A DNA stretch of 62,235 nucleotides from Caenispirillum salinarum AK4 (lineage in GTDB: Bacteria > Pseudomonadota > Alphaproteobacteria > Rhodospirillales > Rhodospirillaceae). The notes under the pieces were generated by a model. It was not told the DNA's origin and searched no databases. It was given only the letters and a program-made list of their open reading frames with translations. The stretch spans positions 1 through 62,235 of the forward strand of contig NZ_ANHY01000026.1 in NCBI RefSeq assembly GCF_000315795.1, given 5' to 3'. Made by a program: the position numbers and the translations under genes. Of the stretch, positions 54,381 to 62,235 are shown piece by piece (within the stretch, counting starts at the first letter, position 1; each line of letters starts with the position of its first letter).

Positions 54381-56723
54381 ATGACGGACCACCCCGCGAC
54401 CAAGACTGACGACACCACCCGTGCGCCCGCCGGCTGCCCGGCGCACACCGCCATGCAAGGTCCCACCGGCTGCCCCGTCAGCCACAACGCCGCCGCCTTC
54501 GACCCCTTCGAGGGGCCATACCAGGTCGACCCGGCCGAGGCCCTGCGCTGGTCGCGGGAGGAGGAGCCGGTGTTCTGGAGCCCCAAGCTCGGGTACTGGG
54601 TCGTCACGCGCTATGACGACGTGAAGGAAATCTTCCGCGACAACCAGACCTTCTCGCCGTCCATTGCGCTGGAGAAGATCACCCCGCCGTCGGACGAGGC
54701 CGTGGAGACGCTCAAGCGCTACGACTACGGCATGAACCGCACGCTGGTGAACGAGGACGAGCCGGCGCACATGGAGCGCCGGCGGGCGCTGATGCACTCC
54801 TTCACGCTGGAGGAACTGGAGCACCACGCGCCCATGGTCCGCCGCCTGACGCGCGAGTACGTCGACCGCATCATCGACAAGGGCGAGGCCGACCTGGTCG
54901 ACGAGATGCTGTGGGAAATCCCGCTGACGGTCGCCCTGCACTTCCTCGGCGTGCCCGAGGAAGACATGGACACCCTTCGCGAATACTCCATCGCGCACAC
55001 GGTCAACACCTGGGGCCGGCCGTCGCCGGAAGAACAGGTCGCGGTGGCCGAAGCGGTCGGCAAGTTCTGGCAGTACGCCGGCAAGGTGCTGGAAAAGATG
55101 CGCCAGAACCCCGACGGTCACGGCTGGATGAAATACGCCATCCGCCGTCAGGCCGAGCTGCCGGACGTCGTCACCGACAGCTACCTTCACTCCATGATGA
55201 TGGCGGGCATCGTCGCTGCGCACGAGACCACGGCGCACGCCACCGCCAACATGCTCCGCCTGCTGCTGGAAAACCGCGCGGTGTGGGAAGACATCTGCGA
55301 GAACCCCTCGCTGATCCCCAACGCGGTGGAGGAATGCCTGCGGTATTCGGGTTCCGTCGCCGCGTGGCGCCGCATCACGGTCAACGACACGCAGGTCGGG
55401 GAGCATTTCATTCCGGCAGGGTCGAAATTGCTGATCGTCAGTGCATCGGCCAACCACGACGGCCGGCACTTCGAGAACCCCGACGACCTGGACATCTACC
55501 GCGACAACGCCACCGACCACCTGACCTTCGGCTACGGCGCGCACCAGTGCATGGGCAAGAATCTGGCCCGCATGGAGATGCGCATTTTCCTGGAGGAGTT
55601 CACCCGCCGCCTGCCGCACATGGCGATCGTGCCGCAGGAGTTCACCTTCGTGCCCAACACCTCGTTCCGCGGCCCGGAACACCTGTGGGTGCGCTGGGAC
55701 CCGGCGAGAAACCCCGAGCGCGCCGATCCGTCCATCCTGGAGCGCGTGCAGGACTTCGAGATCGGCGCGCCGTCCAAGCATGACGCCGCCCGCACGGTGC
55801 GCGTCTCGGAAGTCGTGCAGGAGGCCGACGACGTCATCCGCCTGACGCTGGAGGACCCGCGCGGCCGCCCGCTGCCCCGGTGGAGCCCCGGCGCCCACAT
55901 CGACGTCATCGTCGGTGACTACACCCGCAAGTATTCCCTCTGCGGCGACCCCGACGACACCCACCGCCTGCAGGTCGCCATCCTGAAGGAGGCCGAGGGG
56001 CGCGGCGGCTCGCGGTTCATCCACGATACCGTCAAGCCGGGCATGACCATCCGCATGCGCGGGCCGAAGAACCACTTCCGCCTGGACGAAGGCGCGGACC
56101 GCTACGTGCTGATCGCCGGCGGCATCGGCATCACGCCCATCCTCGCCATGGCCGACCGGCTGAAGGCGCTGGGCAAGGACTACCAGCTGCACTACTCGGG
56201 CCGCTCACGCTCCACCATGGGACTGCTGGAACGGATCGAGCGGGACCACGGGCCGCGCCTGACCCTGCACCCCGGCGACGAGGGCAAGCGCCTGGACCTG
56301 CCGGCACTGATCGGCTCGTGCGGCGATGCGCAGGTCTATTCCTGCGGCCCGGAACGCCTGCTCTCGGCGCTGGAGGAGCTGACCGCCCATTGCCCCGACC
56401 GCCTGCACGTGGAGCACTTCACGGCGACGGAAACCACGCTCGACCCCACCAGGGAAATCGGCTTCGACGTGGACCTGACGGACACCGAGCTGACGGTGCA
56501 CGTCGCGCCGGACGAGACGCTTCTCCACGCCCTGCGCGCGGTCGGCGTCGACGTCCCCAGCGATTGCGAGGAAGGGCTCTGCGGCACCTGCGAGGTCCCC
56601 GTGGTCGAGGGCGACGTCGATCACCGGGATAAGGTGCTGACCGGCGCGGAGCGCGCGGAGAACACACGCATGATGACCTGCTGCTCGCGGTCCAGGGGCG
56701 GCAAGCTGACGCTGCGCCTCTAG
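54381..56723 (+). CDS. Self-sufficient cytochrome P450-reductase-ferredoxin fusion (CYP116B-like)
   Basis: A 780-residue fusion. The P450 part (about 40-440) has the I-helix oxygen-activation residues Glu282-Thr283 (VAAHETTAH), ExxR (Glu318-Arg321) and the heme loop FGYGAHQCMG with Cys390. A phthalate-dioxygenase-reductase-type module follows (about 455-680): RKYSLCGDP for flavin and GGIGITPILAMA for NAD(P)H. The C-terminal plant-type [2Fe-2S] domain has CEEGLCGTC (Cys729, 734, 737) and a fourth ligand near 767. So it needs no partner proteins. ATG 54381 is preferred to an upstream one at 54291 because GGGGA precedes it and the promoter lies between. The substrate is not evident; a hydroxylation leading to homogentisate is suggested by the neighbours. 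Confidence 0.92.
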   Translation: MTDHPATKTDDTTRAPAGCPAHTAMQGPTGCPVSHNAAAFDPFEGPYQVDPAEALRWSREEEPVFWSPKLGYWVVTRYDDVKEIFRDNQTFSPSIALEKITPPSDEAVETLKRYDYGMNRTLVNEDEPAHMERRRALMHSFTLEELEHHAPMVRRLTREYVDRIIDKGEADLVDEMLWEIPLTVALHFLGVPEEDMDTLREYSIAHTVNTWGRPSPEEQVAVAEAVGKFWQYAGKVLEKMRQNPDGHGWMKYAIRRQAELPDVVTDSYLHSMMMAGIVAAHETTAHATANMLRLLLENRAVWEDICENPSLIPNAVEECLRYSGSVAAWRRITVNDTQVGEHFIPAGSKLLIVSASANHDGRHFENPDDLDIYRDNATDHLTFGYGAHQCMGKNLARMEMRIFLEEFTRRLPHMAIVPQEFTFVPNTSFRGPEHLWVRWDPARNPERADPSILERVQDFEIGAPSKHDAARTVRVSEVVQEADDVIRLTLEDPRGRPLPRWSPGAHIDVIVGDYTRKYSLCGDPDDTHRLQVAILKEAEGRGGSRFIHDTVKPGMTIRMRGPKNHFRLDEGADRYVLIAGGIGITPILAMADRLKALGKDYQLHYSGRSRSTMGLLERIERDHGPRLTLHPGDEGKRLDLPALIGSCGDAQVYSCGPERLLSALEELTAHCPDRLHVEHFTATETTLDPTREIGFDVDLTDTELTVHVAPDETLLHALRAVGVDVPSDCEEGLCGTCEVPVVEGDVDHRDKVLTGAERAENTRMMTCCSRSRGGKLTLRL

Positions 56724-56840
56724 GCGGGGTGCGCGCCACCCCTTCCACCCCCACCTCATAAAGATGCCCGGCCGACCGCCGCCGGGCCCGCGTCCACGGT
56801 AAACGCCGCCGCAGAGCGGCACCAAGGGAGGACATTCACT

Positions 56841-57857
56841 GTGAAAAAGATGCTTGCCAGCGCGGCCATCGCCGCCGCCGCCGTCACGCTCAGCGCCGGC
56901 ACCGCCAGCGCGGAAACCACGCTGAAGCTCAGCCATTACCTGCCGCCGGTGCACGGCATCCACACCGACTTCATCGTGCCCTGGACCGAGCAGGTGACCG
57001 AATGCACCAACGGCGAGGTCCAGTTCGAGATCTTCCCCGGCGGCACGCAGCTGGGCAACGTCGCCAAGCAGCAGGAACAGGTGCTGGCCGGCGTGGTGGA
57101 CATCGCCCACGGCCTGCACGGCATCCCGCGCGGCCGCTTCCCCCGCACCTCGTTGATCGAGCTGCCGTTCCTGACGGAAGACGCCGGTGCGGCCAGTGAA
57201 ACACTGTGGGAACTGTACCCGGAATACCTGGCGCCCGAGTACCGGGGCATGAAGGTGCTGGCCCTGCACGCCCACAACGGCGGCCTGATCCACACCGCCA
57301 ACACCAAGGTGGAGACCATGGAGGACATGGAGGGCCTGCGCCTGCGCACGCCCAGCCCCGCCGTCTCCCAGATGCTGACCGCGCTGGGCGCCACGCCGCA
57401 AGGGCTGCCGCCGGGCGAGGTGTACGAGAACATCCAGAAGAACGTCATCGACGGCACCGTCTTCCCGTGGGACCCGGTGAAGAGCTTCGGCCTCAACGAG
57501 GTACTGAACTACCACCTGGAGGCCGGCGCCTACACGGTTCCGTTCTTCTTCGTCATGAACGAGCGCAAGTTCGACAGCCTGCCGGAAAACGCCCAGTCCT
57601 GCATCGACGAGGCGTCGGGCGAGGCGCTGGTCTCCAAGTTCGGCGGCTGGTGGGACAAGTGGGACGCGGCCGGCCGCCAGGAAGCGGTCGAGGCCGGGCA
57701 CACCATCACCGAACTGACGGAAGAGGAACGCCAGCGCTGGCGCGAGGCCCTTCAGCCGGTCACGGAAAGCTACATCGCCGAGGTCGGCCAGCAGGTCGAC
57801 AACGCGCAGGAAATCTACGACGCCATGCGCGAGACCCTGGCGAAGAAGGAACAGTAA
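56841..57857 (+). CDS. TRAP transporter substrate-binding protein (DctP-type)
   Basis: Periplasmic binding protein of 338 aa. GTG 56841 is preceded by GGGAGG. Signal peptide residues 1-24 (KMLASAAIAAAAVTLSAG, cleavage after ASA). The family core is visible: LKLSHYLPPVHGIHTD, FEIFPGGTQLGN, and the arginine-containing LRLRTPSPAVSQMLTALGA that holds the ligand's carboxylate, then DGTVFPWDPVKSFGLNEV. Ligands of such proteins are usually carboxylic acids, here perhaps an aromatic acid for the flanking pathway. It is followed by a strong hairpin and then DctQ and DctM. Confidence 0.92.
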   Translation: MKKMLASAAIAAAAVTLSAGTASAETTLKLSHYLPPVHGIHTDFIVPWTEQVTECTNGEVQFEIFPGGTQLGNVAKQQEQVLAGVVDIAHGLHGIPRGRFPRTSLIELPFLTEDAGAASETLWELYPEYLAPEYRGMKVLALHAHNGGLIHTANTKVETMEDMEGLRLRTPSPAVSQMLTALGATPQGLPPGEVYENIQKNVIDGTVFPWDPVKSFGLNEVLNYHLEAGAYTVPFFFVMNERKFDSLPENAQSCIDEASGEALVSKFGGWWDKWDAAGRQEAVEAGHTITELTEEERQRWREALQPVTESYIAEVGQQVDNAQEIYDAMRETLAKKEQ

Positions 57858-57871
57858 GCCCGTGACTGACC

Positions 57872-57902
57872 GGGGCGCCGCCGCACCCTTCGGCGGCGCC
57901 CC
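57872..57902 (+). terminator. Hairpin between dctP- and dctQ-type genes
   Basis: GGGGCGCCGCCG (57872-57883) pairs perfectly with CGGCGGCGCCCC (57891-57902) around a 7-base loop. No T tract follows, so it is more likely an mRNA-stabilising or attenuating hairpin giving more binding protein than membrane subunits. Confidence 0.7.
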
Positions 57903-57932
57903 GCCCCATCCTCTTCCGGCACCGGACTTCCC

Positions 57933-58418
57933 ATGAGACGCTTGCTTGGCGCTCTGCGCATGTTGGTCACCGCCGCCGCCGTTCTCGGCGTGCTCGGCTA
58001 CGCCGCCGCCGCGCTTCTGACCGTCGGCGACGTGATCGGCCGCCAGATCGGCACGCCCATCCCCGGCATGGTGGACCTGGTCCAGCTGTTCGTCCTGGGC
58101 GGCGCGTGGCTGGTGATCCCCTATGCCTTCATGACCGGCGCCCATGTGGGCGTCGACCTGGTGGTGGACATGCTGCCCGGGTCGGTGGAGCGCGGCGCCC
58201 GTGCCGTCGCCAGCCTGGCCGCCGTGGCGCTGCTGGGGCTGATGCTCATGGAATGCTACAAGGCCTTCCAGATGCAGATCCTGTTCGGCGACAAGTCCCA
58301 GCAGTTGGGCATTCCCATCCTCTATTACTGGGTGCCGCTGCTGATCGGCGTCGGCCTGTCCATCCTCGCCGCCCTGCTGACCCTGGTCCCCCGCCCGCGC
58401 ACGGAGGCGGTGGAATGA
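57933..58418 (+). CDS. TRAP transporter small membrane subunit (DctQ-type)
   Basis: A 161-residue protein with four TM helices, typical DctQ. Family-like stretches are DVIGRQIGTPIPGMVDLVQL, AFMTGAHVGVDLVVDML and QQLGIPILYYWVPLLIGVGL. It partners the large subunit, whose start overlaps its stop (ATGA). Confidence 0.9.
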   Translation: MRRLLGALRMLVTAAAVLGVLGYAAAALLTVGDVIGRQIGTPIPGMVDLVQLFVLGGAWLVIPYAFMTGAHVGVDLVVDMLPGSVERGARAVASLAAVALLGLMLMECYKAFQMQILFGDKSQQLGIPILYYWVPLLIGVGLSILAALLTLVPRPRTEAVE

Positions 58419-59716
58419 GCGGTTCCCTGCTCGGATTCATCGGCTTCGGCGCGGCCCTCGGCCTGATCGCGCTGGGCTTCCCCGTGGCCGTTGCCATGGC
58501 GGTGGTGGGCGTCGCCGGCTTCTGGTGGCTGAACGGCTGGACCGGCGCGGCCTTCATCCTGGGGTCGTCGCCGTTCGAAGCCATCTTCCCCTATTCGCTC
58601 AGCGTCGTGCCCCTGTTCGTGATGATGGGCGTCTTCGCCGCCCGCGCCGGGCTGTCACGCTCGCTGTTCGAGATGGTCAACAGCTTCCTCGGCCACATCC
58701 GGGGTGGGCTGGCCGTCACCGCCGTCGGCGCCTGCGCCATTTTCGGCGCCATCTGCGGGTCGTCGCTGGCCACCGTCGCCACCATGGGCCGCGTGGCAAT
58801 CCCCGAGATGAACCGGCACGGCTACCACGGCTCCTTGTCGTCGGCCTCCATCGCCGCCGGGGGGACGTTGGGGGTGCTGATCCCGCCGTCCATCCTGCTG
58901 GTGATCTACGGGATTCTGACCCAGACCTCCATCGGCCAGTTGTTCATCGGCGCCATCATTCCCGGCATCATCGGCGCGGTGCTCTATGGCCTGGCGATCA
59001 TCTTCCGCGTGAAGTTCGCGCCGGACCTCGCCCCGCCGACGCCGCGCGCGACATGGCGGCAGCGCTTGACGTCGGTGCGGCGCATCTGGGGTGTCGCGCT
59101 TCTGTTCGCGCTGGTGATCGGCGGCATCTATGTCGGCTGGTTCTCGCCGACCGAGGCCGCCGCCGTGGGCGCGGTGGGTGCCTTCGTCCTGGCCGTCATC
59201 TCGCGCGAGCTGACGCGCAAATCCCTGTGGGACGCGGTGCGGGAGACCGCCGCGCTGACGGGCATGATCTTCTTCATCCTGATCGGCGCGTCGCTGTTCA
59301 ACTACTTCCTGGAGACCACCGGACTGCCCGCCGCGCTGATCAACGGCATCGAGGCCAGCGGCCTGAGCCCGACGATGGTGCTGATCCTCATCATGCTGTT
59401 CTACGTGATCCTTGGCTGCTTCATGGATGCCATGTCCATGATCCTGCTGACCGTGCCGTTCCTGGCGCCGGTCGCCCTGTCGCTGGGGTTCGACATGGTG
59501 TGGTTCGGCATCCTGGTGGTCACGGTGGCCGAAATCGGCCTGATCACGCCGCCCATCGGCATGAACCTGTTCGTCGTGCAGGCGACGCAGCCCGGATTGA
59601 CCCAGCGCATGGTGGTGCGCGGCATCCTGCCGTTCATCCTGGCCGACGTGGTGCGGCTGGTGATCCTGGCGTCGATCCCGGCGCTGGCGCTGTGGCTGCC
59701 GTCGCGGATGTTCTAG
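58415..59716 (+). CDS. TRAP transporter large membrane subunit (DctM-type)
   Basis: A 433-residue Na+- or H+-coupled permease subunit with about 12 TM helices. Typical DctM sequences are GLSRSLFEMVNSFLGHIRGG, CGSSLATVATMGRVAIPEM, AGGTLGVLIPPSILLVIYG and MILLTVPFLAPVALSLGFD, ITPPIGMNLFVVQ. It starts at ATG 58415. A perfect 16-base hairpin begins at its stop codon. Confidence 0.93.
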   Translation: MSGSLLGFIGFGAALGLIALGFPVAVAMAVVGVAGFWWLNGWTGAAFILGSSPFEAIFPYSLSVVPLFVMMGVFAARAGLSRSLFEMVNSFLGHIRGGLAVTAVGACAIFGAICGSSLATVATMGRVAIPEMNRHGYHGSLSSASIAAGGTLGVLIPPSILLVIYGILTQTSIGQLFIGAIIPGIIGAVLYGLAIIFRVKFAPDLAPPTPRATWRQRLTSVRRIWGVALLFALVIGGIYVGWFSPTEAAAVGAVGAFVLAVISRELTRKSLWDAVRETAALTGMIFFILIGASLFNYFLETTGLPAALINGIEASGLSPTMVLILIMLFYVILGCFMDAMSMILLTVPFLAPVALSLGFDMVWFGILVVTVAEIGLITPPIGMNLFVVQATQPGLTQRMVVRGILPFILADVVRLVILASIPALALWLPSRMF

Positions 59717-59751
59717 GCTGGGATCCGGTCCACCCGGACCGGATCCCAGCC
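59716..59751 (+). terminator. Hairpin after the TRAP transporter genes
   Basis: GGCTGGGATCCGGTCC (59716-59731) pairs perfectly with GGACCGGATCCCAGCC (59736-59751) around ACCC. It lacks a T tract, so it may reduce rather than stop transcription into hmgA. Confidence 0.7.
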
Positions 59752-59780
59752 ATAGGGTCGCGACTGCGACCCCGCGCCGG

Positions 59781-59838
59781 TCAGGCGCGTGAGCCTGCGT
59801 GGCGCCTGAACGCAGCCCCGCCGCGGACGCGGCGGGGC
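59781..59838 (+). promoter_or_regulatory. Two leader hairpins upstream of hmgA
   Basis: TCAGGCGC (59781-59788) pairs with GCGCCTGA (59802-59809), and GCCCCGCCGCG (59815-59825) with CGCGGCGGGGC (59828-59838). The second ends about 20 bases before the hmgA ribosome binding site. Their role (attenuation, mRNA stability or chance) is unknown. Confidence 0.45.
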
Positions 59839-59870
59839 GCACGTAAACCCTCGCTACGGAGGAAACAACC

Positions 59871-61196
59871 ATGAGCGCGGATAACACCAGCGCCTATATG
59901 CCCGGCTTCGGCAACGACTTCGAGACCGAAGCCCTGCCCGGCACCCTGCCGCAGGGGCAGAACTCGCCGCAGCGCTGCCCCTACGGCCTGTACGCGGAGC
60001 AGCTCTCCGGCTCCCCCTTCACCGCGCCGAGGGCGACCAACGAACGGTCCTGGCTCTACCGCATCCGCCCGTCGGTGAAGCACTCCGGGCGCTACAAGGC
60101 CGTCGACCTGCCGCTGTGGAAAAGCGCGCCGGCGCCCTTCGACTCGGAACTTCCCATCGGCCAGACCCGGTGGGACCCGGTACCCTATCCCGCCGAAGCG
60201 GTGGATTTCATCGCCGGCATGCGCACCATGACGACGGCCGGTGACGTGCACGGGCAGGCGGGCATGGCGTCGCACACCTACGTCGCCACCCTCGACATGC
60301 AGGACGCATATTTCTTCAATGCCGACGGAGAGCTGCTGGTGGTGCCGCAGGAAGGCCGCCTGCGGGTGTTCACGGAACTTGGCATCCTGGACGTGGCACC
60401 GCTGGAAATCTGCGTCATCCCGCGCGGCATGGTCTTCCGCGTGGAGCTTCCCGACGGCCGGGCGCGGGGCTACGTCTGCGAGAACTATGGCGCCACCTTC
60501 ACGCTGCCCGACCGGGGCCCCATCGGCGCCAACTGCCTCGCCAACCCGCGCGACTTCAAGACGCCGACGGCCGCCTTCGAGGACAAGGAGAAGCCCTCTA
60601 CCGTCACCGTGAAATGGTGCGGCCGGTTCTATGTGACGGAGATCGGGCATTCGCCCCTGGACGTGGTGGCCTGGCACGGCAACTACGTGCCGTACAAGTA
60701 CGACCTGCGGACGTTCTCCCCGGTCGGGGCGATCCTGTTCGACCACCCCGACCCGTCCATCTTCACCGTGCTGACGGCGCCCAGCGGCGAGCCGGGCACC
60801 GCCAACGTGGATTTCGTCATCTTCCCACCGCGCTGGATGGTGGCGGAGAACACCTTCCGCCCGCCCTGGTACCACCGCAACATCATGTCGGAGTTCATGG
60901 GCCTCATCACCGGCCAGTACGACGCCAAGGAGCAGGGCTTCATCCCCGGCGGCATGAGCCTGCACAACATGATGCTGCCCCACGGCCCGGACGCCGACGG
61001 CTTCGAGAAGGCATCGCGCGCCGAGCTAGGTCCGCAGAAGCTGGACGCCACCATGGCCTTCATGTTCGAGACCCGCCTGCCCCAGCACCTGACCGACTTC
61101 GCCGGATCGCTGGAAACCCGGCAGGAGGACTACATCGACTGCTGGGCCGGCCTGAAGAAGCGCTTCAACGGCACGCCGGAAGGCGACTGGGACTGA
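59871..61196 (+). CDS. hmgA: Homogentisate 1,2-dioxygenase
   Basis: Opens the ring of homogentisate to 4-maleylacetoacetate, Fe(II)-dependent, 441 aa. N-terminal [19 protein letters not shown] is diagnostic. Iron ligands are in [17 protein letters not shown] (His and Glu) and NMMLPHGPD (His). [15 protein letters not shown] is also typical. ATG 59871 has GGAGG about 9 bases upstream. The fumarylacetoacetase gene follows after 22 bases. No maleylacetoacetate isomerase or hydroxyphenylpyruvate dioxygenase gene lies in the window. Confidence 0.97.
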   Translation: MSADNTSAYMPGFGNDFETEALPGTLPQGQNSPQRCPYGLYAEQLSGSPFTAPRATNERSWLYRIRPSVKHSGRYKAVDLPLWKSAPAPFDSELPIGQTRWDPVPYPAEAVDFIAGMRTMTTAGDVHGQAGMASHTYVATLDMQDAYFFNADGELLVVPQEGRLRVFTELGILDVAPLEICVIPRGMVFRVELPDGRARGYVCENYGATFTLPDRGPIGANCLANPRDFKTPTAAFEDKEKPSTVTVKWCGRFYVTEIGHSPLDVVAWHGNYVPYKYDLRTFSPVGAILFDHPDPSIFTVLTAPSGEPGTANVDFVIFPPRWMVAENTFRPPWYHRNIMSEFMGLITGQYDAKEQGFIPGGMSLHNMMLPHGPDADGFEKASRAELGPQKLDATMAFMFETRLPQHLTDFAGSLETRQEDYIDCWAGLKKRFNGTPEGDWD

Positions 61197-61218
61197 CCCC
61201 AAGACCAACGGAGACACC

Positions 61219-62235
61219 ATGAAACTCGCCAGCCTCAAGCACGGCCGCGACGGTCGGCTCGTCGTCGTTTCGCGCGACCTGAAAACCTGCGTCGCCGTGC
61301 CCGACATCGCGCCCACCATGCAGGCCGCATTGGACGACTGGGACACGCTCGCGCCCCGTCTTCAGCAGGCGTCCGACGACCTGAACGCCGGCACCGCCAC
61401 CGGCGCGGAGGCCTTCGACGAAGCCGCCTGCGGAAGCCCGCTGCCACGCGCCTACCAGTGGGCCGACGGCTCGGCCTACGTCAACCATGTGGAACTGGTG
61501 CGCAAGGCGCGCGGGGCGGAAATGCCGGAAAGCTTCTGGGAAGACCCGCTCATGTACCAGGGCGGCAGCGACGCCTTCCTCGGCCCGCGCGAGGATATCG
61601 CCATGGCCGATGAAGCCTGGGGCATCGACTTTGAGGGCGAGGTGGCCGTGGTCACGGGCGACGTCCCCATGGGTGCCACGCCCGAACAGGCGGCCGGCGC
61701 CATCCGGCTGGTGATGCTGGTCAACGATGTGTCCTTGCGCGGGCTCATTCCGGGAGAACTGGCGAAGGGTTTCGGCTTCTTCCAGTCCAAGCCGTCCAGC
61801 GCCTTCTCTCCGGTCGCTGTGACGCCGGATGAGCTGGGGGAGGCGTGGCGCGATGGCAAGGTGCACCGGCCGCTGGTCTCCCACCTGAACGGCGAGCCCT
61901 TCGGCAAGCCCGACGCCGGTACCGACATGACCTTCAACTTCCTCCGCCTCGTCGTCCACGCCGCCAAGACGCGGCCGCTGGGGGCCGGGGCCATCATCGG
62001 CTCGGGCACCGTCTCCAACAAGCAGGGGACCGAGCACGGGACGAGCATTGCCGAGGGCGGCGTCGGCTATTCCTGCATCGCGGAAGTGCGCATGATCGAG
62101 ACCATCCGCGACGGCAAGCCGAGCACCAATTTCATGCGCTTCGGCGACCGCATCCGCATCGAGATGCTGGACGACGCCGGCGGCTCCATCTTCGGCGCCA
62201 TCGACCAGCAGGTCGTGAAGTACGAGGGAGCCTGA
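61219..62235 (+). CDS. Fumarylacetoacetase
   Basis: Hydrolyses fumarylacetoacetate to fumarate and acetoacetate, last step of the homogentisate route, 338 aa and complete; its TGA is the last codon of the window. FAH-fold metal ligands are in DEAWGIDFEGEVAVV and MLVNDVSLRG, with GFGFFQSKPSSAFSPVAVTP and GSGTVSNKQGTEHGTS also diagnostic. It follows hmgA by 22 bases and is surely cotranscribed. Confidence 0.95.
   Translation: MKLASLKHGRDGRLVVVSRDLKTCVAVPDIAPTMQAALDDWDTLAPRLQQASDDLNAGTATGAEAFDEAACGSPLPRAYQWADGSAYVNHVELVRKARGAEMPESFWEDPLMYQGGSDAFLGPREDIAMADEAWGIDFEGEVAVVTGDVPMGATPEQAAGAIRLVMLVNDVSLRGLIPGELAKGFGFFQSKPSSAFSPVAVTPDELGEAWRDGKVHRPLVSHLNGEPFGKPDAGTDMTFNFLRLVVHAAKTRPLGAGAIIGSGTVSNKQGTEHGTSIAEGGVGYSCIAEVRMIETIRDGKPSTNFMRFGDRIRIEMLDDAGGSIFGAIDQQVVKYEGA

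Overview
The window is a G+C-rich (about 70%) stretch of a bacterial chromosome. Gene content points to an alphaproteobacterium, probably of the Rhodospirillales or a related order: a Tat-type Rieske/cytochrome b/cytochrome c1 operon next to trmL, a CoA pyrophosphatase-CCA-adding enzyme block with DUF1285, a DUF6134 protein, TRAP transport and small FPASDPPS-motif proteins. This assignment is inference from gene content. Genes are dense, often overlap by 1-10 bases, and include several TTG and GTG starts.

Layout. 0.3-5.8 kb: a methyltransferase and an RND efflux pair. 5.8-12.6 kb: mostly single genes (LuxR-type regulator, a Cys-rich small protein, ornithine decarboxylase, dienelactone hydrolase family protein, EAL phosphodiesterase, SCP2, DUF6134, esterase). 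12.6-13.4 kb: palindromic repeats and two paralogous mini-genes of 49 and 57 codons. 13.5-20.2 kb: a MoxR-DUF58-BatA/DUF4159-VWA/GATase operon. 20.3-24.6 kb: DUF1285, CoA pyrophosphatase, small membrane protein, CCA transferase, SGNH hydrolase, trmL. 24.8-27.4 kb: petABC (cytochrome bc1). 27.6-30.4 kb: mtnP-mtnA-class II aldolase, the gene set of a methylthioadenosine (DHAP) shunt. 30.4-31.7 kb: a lower-G+C toxin-antitoxin pair with a clear operator-promoter, beside tRNA-Leu(UAA). 31.9-36.5 kb: a Tat-exported rubredoxin variant and two PhoX-like phosphatases. 36.6-38.8 kb: eutBC. 38.9-40.3 kb: a phosphatase-fold membrane protein and a small unknown.

40.4-48.4 kb is the most unusual part: a complete complex-I-like membrane arm (A, H, J, K, L, M, N) in one tightly overlapping operon. 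NuoB, C, D, E, F, G and I are replaced by one 354-residue protein with a single cysteine, so it cannot bind the usual clusters, and a tail with 13 histidines in 23 residues. The NuoJ-like subunit ends in six histidines. TM5 glutamates of the M and N antiporter-like subunits look altered. I regard this as a redox-silent or differently driven ion-translocating complex and the best candidate for an undescribed system.

48.4-51.6 kb: a protoglobin chemoreceptor and a DUF2231-Rieske-hemerythrin fusion broken by an apparent one-base deletion. 51.7-62.2 kb: an aromatic-acid locus: AMP-ligase, IclR regulator, self-sufficient P450-reductase-ferredoxin fusion, TRAP transporter (P, Q, M), homogentisate dioxygenase and fumarylacetoacetase, consistent with uptake of an acid, hydroxylation and ring cleavage through homogentisate.
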